A stretch of 64,000 bases of DNA from Novosphingobium sp. 9U (GCF_902506425.1 NZ_LR732469.1:1907285-1971284); one strand, 5' to 3'. Shown: positions 35,140 through 44,728, counted from the stretch's first letter. Notes: a model not told the origin generated them from the sequence alone. A program made the numbers and translations.

Positions 35140-36930
35140 ATGGCCCGGCTCACAAGTGACTTCTTCGTCGAACGCCTCAAGGCCTGGGGCGTCACTCGCA
35201 TCTATGGCTATCCGGGCGACGGGATCAATGGCGTGCTGGGCGCACTGCAGCGGGTAGAGGGCACTGCGGATGGCATCGAGTTCATCCAGGTTCGCCATGA
35301 GGAGATGGCCGCCTTCATGGCAGTCGCGCATGCCAAGTTCACCGGCGAATTGGGCGTCTGCCTCTCCACCGGTGGTCCCGGCGCCACGCATCTCATCACC
35401 GGACTCTACGATGCCAAGAGCGACCATGTCCCGGTGCTGGCGATCGCCGGCCAGGCCGAGTCGACGGTGCGCGGCGCCAGCTACCAGCAGGAACTGAACC
35501 TCGACCGCATGTTCGCCGATGTCGCGGACTTCGTGCAGGAGGCCGCCTCGCCTCCGCAGCTTCGCCACCTGGTCGATCGCGGCCTACGCGTGGCGAAGGC
35601 GCGCAACGGGGTCACCGTGCTGATCCTGCCCAAGGACGTGCAGGACATGGCGTGGGAAGAGCCCAAGCGCGCGCATGGCTTCACCCGCTCCGGCCCGGGA
35701 TACTCCACGCCGCGGGTATTGCCGCACGATGCCGACTTGCGGCGCGCGGCCGAAGTCCTGAACGCAGGCAACAAAGTGGGGATCGTCATCGGCGCGGGCG
35801 CGCGCGGCGCGGCGGACGAGGTCGTCGCGGTGGCCGAGCAACTGGGTGCCGGCGTCGCCAAGGCGCTGCTGGGCAAGGACGTGCTGCCCGACGACCTGCC
35901 CTTCGTCACCGGCGCGATCGGCCTGCTCGGCACCAAACCTTCGTCCGACATGATGGAAGGCTGCGACACGCTGCTGATGATCGGCACCGGCTTTCCCTGG
36001 GCCGAGTTCCTGCCGCCCGATGGCCAGGCGCGCGGCGTGCAGATCGACATCGCGCCCGAGATGCTGGGGCTGCGCTATCCGGTCGAAGTGAACCTGCACG
36101 GCGATGCCGCAGAGACCTTGCGCGCGTTGCTGCCCTTGCTGAACCAGCAAGCGGACCGCAGCTGGCAGGAGCGCATCATCGCGGGGATGGAGGAATGGCG
36201 CGAGACGCTGAAGGGTCGCGCGATGGCACCCGCCTCGCCGGTGAACCCGCAGCGCGTGGTCTACGAGATGTCGCCGCGCCTGCCCGCCGACGCGATCGTC
36301 ACCTCGGACTCGGGTTCGTGCGCCAACTGGTACGCGCGGGATTGGCAGGTCAAACACGGCCAGCGCGGCTCGCTGTCCGGCGGCCTGGCATCGATGGGCG
36401 CGGCGGTGCCTTATGCCATCGGCGCCAAGTTCGCGCACCCCGATCGGCCCGTCGTGGCGCTGGTCGGCGATGGGGCCATGCAGATGAACAACATGGCGGA
36501 ACTCATTACCATTCAGAAGTACTGGCAGCGCTGGACCGATCCGCGCCTGATCGTCTGCGTCTTCAACAACGAGGACCTGAACGAAGTCACGTGGGAGCAG
36601 CGCATCATGGAGGGCAATCCGCGCTTCGAGAGCACGCAGTCGCTGCCCGACGTGCCCTATGCCCGCTTTGCCGAGATGCTGGGGCTGACCGGTATCTTCG
36701 TCGATGATCCCGAGGCGCTGGGCGCGGCATGGGATTGCGCGCTTGCGGCGGATCGCCCGGTGGTGATCGAGGTGAAGACCGACCCCGCGGTCGCGCCGCT
36801 GCCTCCGCACGTCACGCTGGAGCAGGCAAAGGGCTTCCTATCGTCCATGGCAAAGGGCGATCGCGGCGCGGCGCAAGTCGTGGCGGATACGGCGCGCCAG
36901 ATCGTCGGAGGGCTTCGCGAGCGGCTTTGA
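35140..36930 (+). CDS. Thiamine-pyrophosphate enzyme, pyruvate oxidase/acetolactate synthase-like
   Basis: The 596-residue protein has the three TPP-enzyme domains: an N-terminal Pyr domain with the catalytic glutamate (VRHEEMAAFMAVAHAKF), a central domain (VGIVIGAGARGAADEVVAVA), and a C-terminal PP domain with the TPP motif GDGAMQMNNMAELITIQKYW...NNEDLNEV. The look is closest to pyruvate oxidase (PoxB)-type and pyruvate-dehydrogenase (quinone)-like proteins. It could feed electrons to quinones by oxidative decarboxylation; substrate uncertain. There is no acetolactate synthase small subunit nearby. AGGA precedes ATG 35140. Confidence 0.85.
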   Translation: MARLTSDFFVERLKAWGVTRIYGYPGDGINGVLGALQRVEGTADGIEFIQVRHEEMAAFMAVAHAKFTGELGVCLSTGGPGATHLITGLYDAKSDHVPVLAIAGQAESTVRGASYQQELNLDRMFADVADFVQEAASPPQLRHLVDRGLRVAKARNGVTVLILPKDVQDMAWEEPKRAHGFTRSGPGYSTPRVLPHDADLRRAAEVLNAGNKVGIVIGAGARGAADEVVAVAEQLGAGVAKALLGKDVLPDDLPFVTGAIGLLGTKPSSDMMEGCDTLLMIGTGFPWAEFLPPDGQARGVQIDIAPEMLGLRYPVEVNLHGDAAETLRALLPLLNQQADRSWQERIIAGMEEWRETLKGRAMAPASPVNPQRVVYEMSPRLPADAIVTSDSGSCANWYARDWQVKHGQRGSLSGGLASMGAAVPYAIGAKFAHPDRPVVALVGDGAMQMNNMAELITIQKYWQRWTDPRLIVCVFNNEDLNEVTWEQRIMEGNPRFESTQSLPDVPYARFAEMLGLTGIFVDDPEALGAAWDCALAADRPVVIEVKTDPAVAPLPPHVTLEQAKGFLSSMAKGDRGAAQVVADTARQIVGGLRERL

Positions 36931-36960
36931 GACGGCCTTGCTTATGCGAGACCCCTCAGG

Positions 36961-37215
36961 TCACAAGGACTCGCTCTCCACGATGGCTGCCTCGATCATC
37001 GCGGACCAGACACCTGCATCACCGGCGCGGGCCATCGCTTCTGAAGGCTCGCGCATCGTGCGCAGCACGGCGTCCGCCTGCTCCAGGTAAGCGCGCCAGG
37101 TCTCGTCGACACTGAGCGACGCCGAGGCTTCCACGCCGTCCGCGTTGGCGCTGTGATCGAGCCCGGCCAAAGCGCGTGCGACCCGTTCCGCGAGTGCCGT
37201 CGTTGCTACGTCCAT
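36961..37215 (-). CDS. 84-residue hypothetical protein
   Basis: A short acidic, alanine-rich helical protein (MDVATTALAERVARALAGLD, later DETWRAYLEQADAVL and VWSAMIEAAIVESESL). A strong AAGGAG just before ATG 37215 supports that start over the longer frame from 37323. No domain is recognised. It is convergent with the TPP-enzyme gene and divergent from the next small gene. Confidence 0.65.
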   Translation of the reverse strand: MDVATTALAERVARALAGLDHSANADGVEASASLSVDETWRAYLEQADAVLRTMREPSEAMARAGDAGVWSAMIEAAIVESESL

Positions 37216-37337
37216 GTGCGTCTCCTTACGCGGTGGGAACGGTGCGATGGCGCGGCTTGTTCCCGCTCGGAACGTGCCGGGATCTGCAAGGACCGCTCGT
37301 TCGTTCCATGCGCTGACACGCAAGGCAGGAGGGCAGC

Positions 37338-37583
37338 ATGTGGACAGCCACGGACAAGTTCAACGCGGTCGCCACCGGCGGCAAGGAATATGTCATCGTC
37401 GAGATGACCGATGTTCCGGAGGGTGCCTCGGCCGATCGGCTCGATCCTGATGGCGTGCTTCCGCGCAAGCACACACTCGAAGATGGGCGCGAGCTCAGCA
37501 CCGAAAAGGATGGGACGTTCATCCTGCTGGAGACCGATGAGGTGTTGAAAGCGGTCAGCCCGTCGGCGCCTGCGGGATCGTGA
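37338..37583 (+). CDS. 81-residue hypothetical protein
   Basis: The small soluble product (MWTATDKFNAVATGGKEYVI, then VLPRKHTLEDGRELSTEKDG) looks beta-rich with several charged residues; no family recognised. AGGAGGG before the ATG is a strong RBS. It sits 123 bp from the divergent 84-residue gene. Confidence 0.65.
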   Translation: MWTATDKFNAVATGGKEYVIVEMTDVPEGASADRLDPDGVLPRKHTLEDGRELSTEKDGTFILLETDEVLKAVSPSAPAGS

Positions 37584-37736
37584 TACCGCTGCGAGGCGAG
37601 CCGACCTCGCTTTGACCATCGGCGGTCGGACAAAATGCCAACCCCGCACGGCCGGGAAATCGGTGTTGCCCAGCTCTGGCTAGGGAACTGCAAAGGCCCT
37701 GGCGCTCTTCGCCTGCAAATCTGTGAGGGGTCTTTC

Positions 37737-38534
37737 ATGCGCAAGCTGTTCATCGCCTTCGGGTGCCTCGTCCTGTCGCCATCGGCGGCGTGGGCGCAGG
37801 AACGCGAGTATTGTCCCGATCGGCCTGGCATCGGCACGCCCGCCTGCACGATGGCGCCGGGCAAGGCCTCGCTCGAGGTCGGGTTGGGCGATTGGTCGGT
37901 CGATGCAGACAGCGCCGAGCGACAGGACGTGTTCCTCACCGGCGACACGCTGCTGCGTTATGGCATCGCCGACCATGCCGAAGTGCAGCTGGGCTGGACC
38001 GCGCTGGGCTTTGCCCGCACCCGCGACCGCCTGACCGGCACGGTGGACCACCGCAGCGGCACCGGCGACGTGACCGTGGCGCTTCGCCGTAACCTGGCCA
38101 ATCCCGACGGCTCCGGCCTCTCGCTGGCGGTGATGCCTTATGTCACGCTGCCCGTCGGCCGCGAGCCGTTCGGCCAGGGCGACTTGGGTGCGGGGCTGAA
38201 GGTGCCGCTCTCCTACGAGCTGTCGCAGTCCTGGAGCCTGGCGACGACCACCAGCTTCGATGCGGCGGTGAACGAGGACGGGTCCGGCCGGCACTTCGCC
38301 TTTGACGAAGTGGTGGGCGCGCAGCTCGAGCTGTCGAAGGCGGTCAGTGTGACTGCGGAGTACGAGTTCACGCTCGACCGCGATCCTGCCAGCCACCACA
38401 CCGAGCAGGTCGGCGGACTCTCGCTTGCGTGGCAGCCGGCGGACGACCTGCAGCTGGACCTCGGCGCCAACTTGGGCCTGGACCACGATGCGCAGGATGC
38501 GGAAGTCTACTTCGGCGTGTCGCGCCGCTTCTAA
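37737..38534 (+). CDS. Outer-membrane transporter-like protein (MetA/phenol-degradation type)
   Basis: The 265-residue protein has a signal peptide (MRKLFIAFGCLVLSPSAAWA) followed by a stretch of alternating beta strands ending in VYFGVSRRF with terminal Phe, so a beta-barrel outer-membrane protein is likely. PGKASLEVGLGDWSVD and the RSGTGDVTVALRRNL repeats resemble the pfam13557 group (putative MetA-pathway transport proteins). ATG 37737 gives the signal peptide. Ligand unknown. Confidence 0.75.
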   Translation: MRKLFIAFGCLVLSPSAAWAQEREYCPDRPGIGTPACTMAPGKASLEVGLGDWSVDADSAERQDVFLTGDTLLRYGIADHAEVQLGWTALGFARTRDRLTGTVDHRSGTGDVTVALRRNLANPDGSGLSLAVMPYVTLPVGREPFGQGDLGAGLKVPLSYELSQSWSLATTTSFDAAVNEDGSGRHFAFDEVVGAQLELSKAVSVTAEYEFTLDRDPASHHTEQVGGLSLAWQPADDLQLDLGANLGLDHDAQDAEVYFGVSRRF

Positions 38535-38541
38535 TCGGCCG

Positions 38542-39594
38542 TCAGGCGACTACAGGTTCCAGCAGGCGCACGGTCCCGGCGTCGGCATCGATCTCGGCCA
38601 TGACGCCTTCGGGCATGCAGGCCTGCGCGGCGATGTGCCCGAACGGCATGCCCTGGAACGCCGGCACGCCGAGCGATCCGAAGGCGCGGTCCATCACTTC
38701 GTAGACGGTGAAGTTGCCATAGCCCGCCTCGCGCTCGACGCAGTTGCTGCACTGGCCGAACACCACGCCGGCGACCTTGCCGAGGGTGCCGGCGAGTGCG
38801 AGCTGCGTGAGCATGCGGTCGATGCGGTATTCGGACTCGTTGGTGTCCTCCAGGAACAGGATCGCGCCGGTGAAGTCGGGGAGGTAGGGCGTGCCGACCA
38901 GCGCGGCGAGCACCGTCAGGTTGCCGCCGAGCAGCCGCCCGCGTGCCTTTCCGCCATGGAACGTGCGCAGCCGATTACTGCCGCGCTCCAACGAGAGCAG
39001 CGGGTCGGCCGGTACGGTGATCGTCGGCGTCGCGCCTTCGAACGCCAGCGCGTGGAACGCCTGCCACGACTGCGTGTGCCAGGCGCCCGAGGCGTTCGGG
39101 CCATGGATGGTGGGAAAGCCGCAGCGTGCCGCCAACGCCATGTGCAGCGCGGTGTTGTCGCTGAAGCCGCTGAACAGCTTGGGATTGCGGGCGATCCGCG
39201 CAAAGTCGAGGTAGGGCAGGATGCGCGCCCCGCCCCAGCCGCCGCGCACGCTCATCACCGCGGCTACGGCTGGATCCTCGAACATCGCCTGGAACTCGGC
39301 CGCGCGCGTCTGGTCGTCGCCGGCGAGATAGCCCTCGCGCGCCGCGAGGTGGGCGGCGGGCTTGGGAACCAGGCCCACGGCGCGAATGGACTCCAGGATC
39401 GCCTCGACGCCGAAGCGGTCGGCAATGAAGCCCGCGGGCGCGACAAGCCCCACGGTGTCGCCTTCACGCAGGCGCTTCGGTCTAGCCGGAGGCTGAGCTT
39501 CGGTCCGCGCGGCAGTGCGCGCAGTGAGCTCGGGAGAGAGCGCCCCAGCGGCGAGCGCGCCGAGGACAGCAGTGACGGAACGACGGGTCAGCAT
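38542..39594 (-). CDS. LD-carboxypeptidase family protein (peptidase S66)
   Basis: LD-carboxypeptidases trim murein tetrapeptides. The 350-residue protein has the S66 nucleophile motif near GFSDNTALH (Ser about 144), the catalytic Glu in ILFLEDTNESEYRIDRML and the His in GMPFGHIAAQ. The N-terminus MLTRRSVTAVLGALAAGALS has a twin-arginine-like signal peptide, so it is probably periplasmic; some S66 members instead hydrolyse microcin C-like compounds. It is convergent with the outer-membrane protein gene. Confidence 0.88.
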   Translation of the reverse strand: MLTRRSVTAVLGALAAGALSPELTARTAARTEAQPPARPKRLREGDTVGLVAPAGFIADRFGVEAILESIRAVGLVPKPAAHLAAREGYLAGDDQTRAAEFQAMFEDPAVAAVMSVRGGWGGARILPYLDFARIARNPKLFSGFSDNTALHMALAARCGFPTIHGPNASGAWHTQSWQAFHALAFEGATPTITVPADPLLSLERGSNRLRTFHGGKARGRLLGGNLTVLAALVGTPYLPDFTGAILFLEDTNESEYRIDRMLTQLALAGTLGKVAGVVFGQCSNCVEREAGYGNFTVYEVMDRAFGSLGVPAFQGMPFGHIAAQACMPEGVMAEIDADAGTVRLLEPVVA

Positions 39595-40285
39595 GGCGGT
39601 ATGCTTATCGAGGTGGCGCGCGGGGTCGAGTGCTTATGACGGAGAGAACGCTCTGGGTGCGTTCTCGTCCACTTCGTGCGGCTTCTCGACGGTGCTGCAC
39701 GGGCTCAGGAGCGTGGGCGGTCGCGACACCCGGTGGTGGGTGGGACAGAGATCAAGCAAGCGGGAGCGCGCCAACCCCTCCCGTTTACACCCGCTCCGCC
39801 CAGCCTGAGCTTGTCGAAGGCCGCCCGCATCATCTCGGCCTGCGCGGATTACACGCGTCCTAGGCTGCTTCGACAAGCTCAGCATAGGCGGATTGGAATA
39901 AGGACGAGTTGTCACCTCCGCGTTCATATGCTCGTCGCGCGCGCATGGGCCTCAATCACCAGCGGTTTACGCCCATTACCGCCGGACTGAGCTCGTCGCC
40001 GCTCCACCGCGACGTGGGAGGTCTACCCGGATCGCGGAGCCACCCGCACCCTCGGCTGGCATGCTTCGACAAGCTCAGCATAGACGGTGTCGAGTCAGGA
40101 CACGCCGGGTAAAGACGCATGACGTGAGGTGAGGACACGCGGGGTGGGTTAAGGACGCGATATCCGACGCGGCTAGCGGGTCTAGCCGCTCGCTCTCGCA
40201 TGCGCTTCAGCTACCAGCGGTTTACACCCACGCCGCCCAGGCTGAGCTTGCCGAAGCCCTACCGCGACCCCGAGCCCTCCCAGGA
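39595..40285. repeat. 691-bp gene-free stretch with a tandem array of family C repeats
   Basis: No credible gene lies between the LD-carboxypeptidase start and the FkbH-like stop. It holds alternating half-elements: GTTTACACCC...CTGAGCTTGTCGAAG (39783-39820), CTTCGACAAGCTCAGCATAG (39868-39887), GTTTACGCCC...CTGAGCTCGTCG (39964-40000, decayed), CTTCGACAAGCTCAGCATAG (40064-40083) and GTTTACACCC...CTGAGCTTGCCGAAG (40219-40256). So it is about two and a half copies of a composite inverted-repeat unit. The final half abuts the FkbH-like stop. Confidence 0.8.
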
Positions 40286-42139
40286 TCAAGCCATTGCCTT
40301 CCTCAGCATGCGCGATAGCGGCGTCAGCTTCACCGCTTGCTTGATCGGGGCGAGCTGGCTCTTGGGACGGTTGCCGAAGATGGCGAGGCGGCTCAGCTTG
40401 CGGCCTTGGCGTATCAAGTCGACCAGCGGCGCATCGGAGGGCAAGTTGGGGCTGACAGTTCGCCTCGGCGCTCCCTCCGCTGCCGCGATGCGTGCGTTAA
40501 GGTGGTTGGCGATGTCGAGATAGCCGGTGCGGGTGTAGTGCCGGTCGTCGATCAGACGGCTTGGCGCAACTACTTCGTCGATCGAGACGAACTCCCAGCC
40601 CGGCCGGGCCGCGCACAAGGCCGCGGCGGCTTCGTTGTACTGTCGCGCCAGGGAACGGTCAGCCTCATTCATGGGCTTGGCGGCATCGCGAGTGTTTGCG
40701 CCCAGGAGGAACAGGTGGCTGGCGTTCACTGCGCAGCGGTCGATCAGGTCGACGGCACGCTCCAGCAAGTTCAGCTTCTGCGCCAAGGACAGGTCGTAGA
40801 ACGCCGCGCCGTTCAACCACGGTGAGGCCGGGTCATGGTCGATGGCGTGCCCCAGGCCCTCGGGATGGATGCGCACCACCACGCCGTCGCCGGTCACCAG
40901 GTGGTGGCCCTTCAGTGCGGCGGAGAGCGAGAGGACCAGGATCTCGCTCTCGGCAAGCTCGTGGTGGAAGGTCGCGTAATCGCGCGGCTCCCAGGCCGGC
41001 AGAGCAGGGAGCGCGCGCGAAGCCGCGACCGCGTTCGCATCGTCGAGGATGAAGCCGAAATCGTCGTAGCGGGTCATCACGCCGTGCTTGACGCCGTTGA
41101 CGAACTCCGCACGGTTGGCGCTGCAGTAGCTGGCGACCGCGGTGAGATCGCAGCTGCCCAGCAGCAGCAGGCGCGGTGCCACGGTCGGTTCCGCCTCATC
41201 CTCGCCGACCTGATCGTTGATCCAGTCGACCCGGTCGAACACGATGATGGGGTTAGACACTGGCCCAACCACGTCGATCGCCGGGCTGCCCAGGCGCTCG
41301 TATACGTACTGCTCCAACCCGGCGTTCATCATCCGGCACGACCACACGTAGTGCAGCAGGCGGTTCTCGCGCTCGGTGCGCTGCTGCATATAAAAGCCGA
41401 TCAGCCCGTGCGACCCGTACTTGTCGCTGGCGAAGATGGCGGCGGCGAACACGTCGTGCCGCTGCAGCTGCTCGCGGAATGTGGCGAGTGCGGCATCGCT
41501 TTCCAGCCTGACCTTCGTGTAGTTCAGCTGGTTGGAGCGGTTGATCAGTTCGACGATGCGATCGAGATGGCGCTCCACATCGAAGTCGAAGCGCAGGCGG
41601 ATCTCGGACTGGCGCAGGAAATCGACGTTGCTGAGGTCGCTTTCGGCCTGTTCGACGACCTTGCGTTCGAGCTGCTTGTACTGCTTCAGCCGGGTGTGCT
41701 CGGGATCGCTCTTGCCGCGCGCCTCGGGGAGCGTGAGCAGCACTGGCAGCACATCCTGCGGGTAGGCGACCATCATGGTGGGGAAGCGAAAGCGCGCTTC
41801 CTCGATGTTGATCGAATTGTCGTCGATGAACAGCACGTTGTCGGGCCGCAGGTTCGCCTGATCGATGATCTGGGCGATCTGGCTGCCCTTGGCGTTCCAG
41901 GACACCTTCGGGAAGATGAAGCTGTCCCAGATGCCCGCTTCTTCCAGGACGCGGCGCACGGGTTCGGCATCGTTCTTCGACACGATGGAGGAGACCACCC
42001 CGCGATCCGCCAATGCGCGAACGATCGCCAGGTTCTCCTCGATCAGGGTGATCGGCCCTTCGGAGAGCGTGCCGTGCCAGAAAGTATCGTCGAGATCCCA
42101 GATGACGAGCTTGATCGTCGCTGTCGGCACGAAGGTCAT
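40286..42139 (-). CDS. FkbH-like HAD/SGNH multidomain protein
   Basis: The 617-residue protein starts with a HAD phosphatase domain: LVIWDLDDTFWHGTLSEG (DxDDT) near residues 10-30, then SIVSKND and LFIDDNSINIEEA. A GNAT-like region follows around residues 190-300 (RSNQLNYTKVRL, CRMMNAGLEQYVYERLG). The C-terminal half has SGNH-like pieces (RLLLLGSCDLTAVASYC and DDRHYTRTGYLDIA). FkbH proteins make glyceryl-ACP units for polyketides or act in surface-polysaccharide synthesis. It overlaps the flippase gene by 4 bp, which favours surface polysaccharide modification; there are no PKS genes nearby. Confidence 0.85.
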   Translation of the reverse strand: MTFVPTATIKLVIWDLDDTFWHGTLSEGPITLIEENLAIVRALADRGVVSSIVSKNDAEPVRRVLEEAGIWDSFIFPKVSWNAKGSQIAQIIDQANLRPDNVLFIDDNSINIEEARFRFPTMMVAYPQDVLPVLLTLPEARGKSDPEHTRLKQYKQLERKVVEQAESDLSNVDFLRQSEIRLRFDFDVERHLDRIVELINRSNQLNYTKVRLESDAALATFREQLQRHDVFAAAIFASDKYGSHGLIGFYMQQRTERENRLLHYVWSCRMMNAGLEQYVYERLGSPAIDVVGPVSNPIIVFDRVDWINDQVGEDEAEPTVAPRLLLLGSCDLTAVASYCSANRAEFVNGVKHGVMTRYDDFGFILDDANAVAASRALPALPAWEPRDYATFHHELAESEILVLSLSAALKGHHLVTGDGVVVRIHPEGLGHAIDHDPASPWLNGAAFYDLSLAQKLNLLERAVDLIDRCAVNASHLFLLGANTRDAAKPMNEADRSLARQYNEAAAALCAARPGWEFVSIDEVVAPSRLIDDRHYTRTGYLDIANHLNARIAAAEGAPRRTVSPNLPSDAPLVDLIRQGRKLSRLAIFGNRPKSQLAPIKQAVKLTPLSRMLRKAMA

Positions 42140-43623
42140 GTCGCGGCTCCTTCCTGTGCGGCGGGGGTCGGCTCGGTGCTGCGGCGATTGGCCCAGAGCC
42201 GGGCCGCGTCGGCGAGCAGCTTGCGGTCGGTGACCAGAACCGCCGCGCAGTAGGTCACAGCCCCTAGACACACCAGCAGCACCAGCCGCCAGATCGGTGC
42301 CAGATCGTGCGGGAGCGCGTGGCGCAGCGCATAAGTCGCCGCCAGCATCGCGCCTGCGGAGATCGCGGCCGCCACGGCAGCTTTGGCGCTGCGCAGCGCG
42401 GAGATCCCAGCCACCCGCTCCAGGTAAACAAAGCCGAGCGGAGTCGCGATGGCGGCGCGCACAATGTAGCCGACGGTGGCGCTCACCAGCCCGAACGGCG
42501 CGAAGGCCGCGGCGCAGAGCAGTGACAGCGCGCACTCCAACGCATTAAGGTAGAGCACGTGGCGGTAGGCACCGCGCGCGATCAGCACGCTGCTCTTGAA
42601 GTTGGTCAGCGGGATGAACAGACCGACGAAGCACAGCATCGACAGCAGCCCGGCGCTGGTGGCCCATTGCTGGCCGAACACCATCGGCACCACGTCCGGC
42701 GCGACGGCGGAAAGGCCGACGAACATCGGTACCACGAAAATGGAGGAATACCGCAGCAGCGCAATGTACTCGTCCTCAAGGCTGCGCCCGGCGTGAATTG
42801 CCTTGGGCAGCGTGGTCATTGCCACGTTGGCGATCGGGCGCACCACCAGTTCGTAAAGCAAGTCGAGCATGCGCCAGGCGATCCGCAGATAGCCGAGCGC
42901 GACGGGGCCGAGGAAGAACCCGACAACGAGGTCCACGAGCCGCTGGTTGCCCGCGCCCAGCACGGAGGAGATCGCGATCGCCGAGCCTTGGCGCAGCTGC
43001 ACCGCCATGTCGCGCGGGTCGATGTCGAGCGTCGGTCGCCAGCGGGTCGCCACCATCATCGCCGCCAGGCTCCACACGGTGGCGACCAGACGCTGCGCAA
43101 CCAGGGCATAGACGCCCCACCCGGTCAGCGCCATGCCCAGCGCGACCAAGCCGCTGACCACGGTGGCGGTGGTGTTGCGCAGGGCCAGTTGCTTGAACTG
43201 GAAGCTGTGGCGCAGGATCCCCTCGTAAACGGCTCCGATGGCGTAGAGCAGGCAGATCGGCGCCAGCAGCAGCATGACCTCGCGCAGATCGGGCGTCTCG
43301 AATGCGCGCGCCATCAGCGGTGCGGAGAGCGCCAGGATCGCCGTGAGCCCCGCGCCCGAGATCAGGCTGGCGAAGAAGCCGGCATTCATCGTGCGCTGGT
43401 CGAGTTCGCGGCGCTGCACCAGGACTTCGGTAATGCCGCCACGGCCGATGAAGTTCAGCAGGTCGATCACGGCGGTGGCGATCGCGACCACACCAAACGC
43501 CGCCGGGCTCAGCGTACCGGCGAGGACGACGAAGACTAGCAACTGGAACAGCGCCTGACCGGCGGCGCCGCCCATACCCCAGATCACGCTGCCCAGGACC
43601 TTGTTCCCGCTGGCGCGAGTCAC
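42136..43623 (-). CDS. Polysaccharide flippase, Wzx/MATE-like
   Basis: The 495-residue protein has about 12-14 membrane helices and the PST/Wzx pattern (start VTRASGNKVLGSVIWGMGGA, then LSPAAFGVVAIATAVIDLLNFIGR.. and VYEGILRHSFQFKQLALRNT). It would flip lipid-linked oligosaccharides across the inner membrane. The GTG start at 43623 overlaps the stop of a possible 18-codon leader. It is coupled to the FkbH-like gene; no glycosyltransferase or polymerase lies nearby. Confidence 0.85.
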   Translation of the reverse strand: MTRASGNKVLGSVIWGMGGAAGQALFQLLVFVVLAGTLSPAAFGVVAIATAVIDLLNFIGRGGITEVLVQRRELDQRTMNAGFFASLISGAGLTAILALSAPLMARAFETPDLREVMLLLAPICLLYAIGAVYEGILRHSFQFKQLALRNTTATVVSGLVALGMALTGWGVYALVAQRLVATVWSLAAMMVATRWRPTLDIDPRDMAVQLRQGSAIAISSVLGAGNQRLVDLVVGFFLGPVALGYLRIAWRMLDLLYELVVRPIANVAMTTLPKAIHAGRSLEDEYIALLRYSSIFVVPMFVGLSAVAPDVVPMVFGQQWATSAGLLSMLCFVGLFIPLTNFKSSVLIARGAYRHVLYLNALECALSLLCAAAFAPFGLVSATVGYIVRAAIATPLGFVYLERVAGISALRSAKAAVAAAISAGAMLAATYALRHALPHDLAPIWRLVLLVCLGAVTYCAAVLVTDRKLLADAARLWANRRSTEPTPAAQEGAAT

Positions 43624-43849
43624 GCCGGGCGCCCTGAGATGGCGTGCAGGGGCTGGCGACGGGGCGCGGTGTTCATGGGCCGTGTTGTACGGGAGCCCGT
43701 CTCGACCACGTAGCGAGGTTAGATCGACTGCGGACCATTTCTCGCGAGTGCAGCATGGCAGCGCGGCATCGTCGTGGATGGCTTCTGATCGAATGCACCG
43801 CAACCGATTTGACCTCGACGAGCCTCGCAGCAATCCCCATCTGGCGGCG

Positions 43850-44728
43850 ATGACTGAACCTGAAGACAAAGAACTCACCCACCGCCGTTTCTACAAGGCC
43901 GAACAGGAGGCCAGCTTCGCCGGAGCGCAGGGCACCGGCACTCCGCAGACGCAGGATCCGGCCTACAAGCTGGCATTCCTCGACTCCGAATTCCTGCTGC
44001 GCGATGAGCTGCGCCCGGTCCGCTTTCAGCTTGAGCTGCTGAAGCCTGAGATGCTGCTTGAGGAGGCCAATATCGGCTCCACCCTGGTGATCTACGGATC
44101 GGCGCGCATTCCCTCGCCCGAGCACGTCGATGCCGTGCGCGCGACTGCCACCACGCCCGAGCGCGAGAAGGTGGTCGAGCGGCTGATCGAGAAGTCGAAG
44201 TACTACGAGGAAGCACGAAAGCTGGCCCATACCGCGAGCGCCTGCGCGATCGTCGAGAAGGGTATGCGCCAGTTCGTGGTGTGCTCCGGCGGCGGCCCCT
44301 CAATCATGGAGGCGGCCAACCGCGGCGCGACGGAGGCCGGTGCCGAGTCGCTCGGCCTCAACATCGTCCTACCGCATGAACAGGCGCCCAACCCCTATGT
44401 GACGCCACACCTGTCGTTCCAGTTCCACTACTTCGCGCTGCGCAAGATGCACTTCCTGCTACGTGCCCGCGCGGTGGCAGTGTTCCCGGGCGGCTTCGGC
44501 ACGTTCGACGAGTTCTTCGAGCTGTTGACGCTGATCCAGACCGGCAAGATGAAGCCGATTCCGATCCTGCTGTTCGGCAAGGACTACTGGAACCGGGTGG
44601 TGAACTTCGAGGCGCTGGCCGAGGAAGGGGTGATCAACCCGAACGACACCGACCTGTTCCGCTGGTGCGAAACCGCCGAGGAAGGCTGGCAGCACATCGT
44701 CGACTTCTACGGACTCGAATGCGGGTGA
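43850..44728 (+). CDS. LOG-family protein (TIGR00730-like; nucleotide 5'-monophosphate phosphoribohydrolase-like)
   Basis: The 292-residue protein has the LOG fold signature: VVCSGGGPSIMEAANRGA (about residues 140-157) and FPGGFGTFDEFFELLTLIQTG (about 205-225), the PGGxGTxxE motif of Lonely Guy and lysine-decarboxylase-annotated proteins. These cleave ribose phosphate from AMP-like nucleotides (or cytokinins in plants). ATG 43850 is used because the residues after it are family-like; upstream in-frame starts at 43778 and 43793 are possible. Convergent with the acetyltransferase. Confidence 0.85.
   Translation: MTEPEDKELTHRRFYKAEQEASFAGAQGTGTPQTQDPAYKLAFLDSEFLLRDELRPVRFQLELLKPEMLLEEANIGSTLVIYGSARIPSPEHVDAVRATATTPEREKVVERLIEKSKYYEEARKLAHTASACAIVEKGMRQFVVCSGGGPSIMEAANRGATEAGAESLGLNIVLPHEQAPNPYVTPHLSFQFHYFALRKMHFLLRARAVAVFPGGFGTFDEFFELLTLIQTGKMKPIPILLFGKDYWNRVVNFEALAEEGVINPNDTDLFRWCETAEEGWQHIVDFYGLECG

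Noticed and set aside
39595..40285. A small gene in the 691-bp gap
   Set aside because: Open frames there lack RBS, composition bias and similarity; the sequence is explained by repeats.
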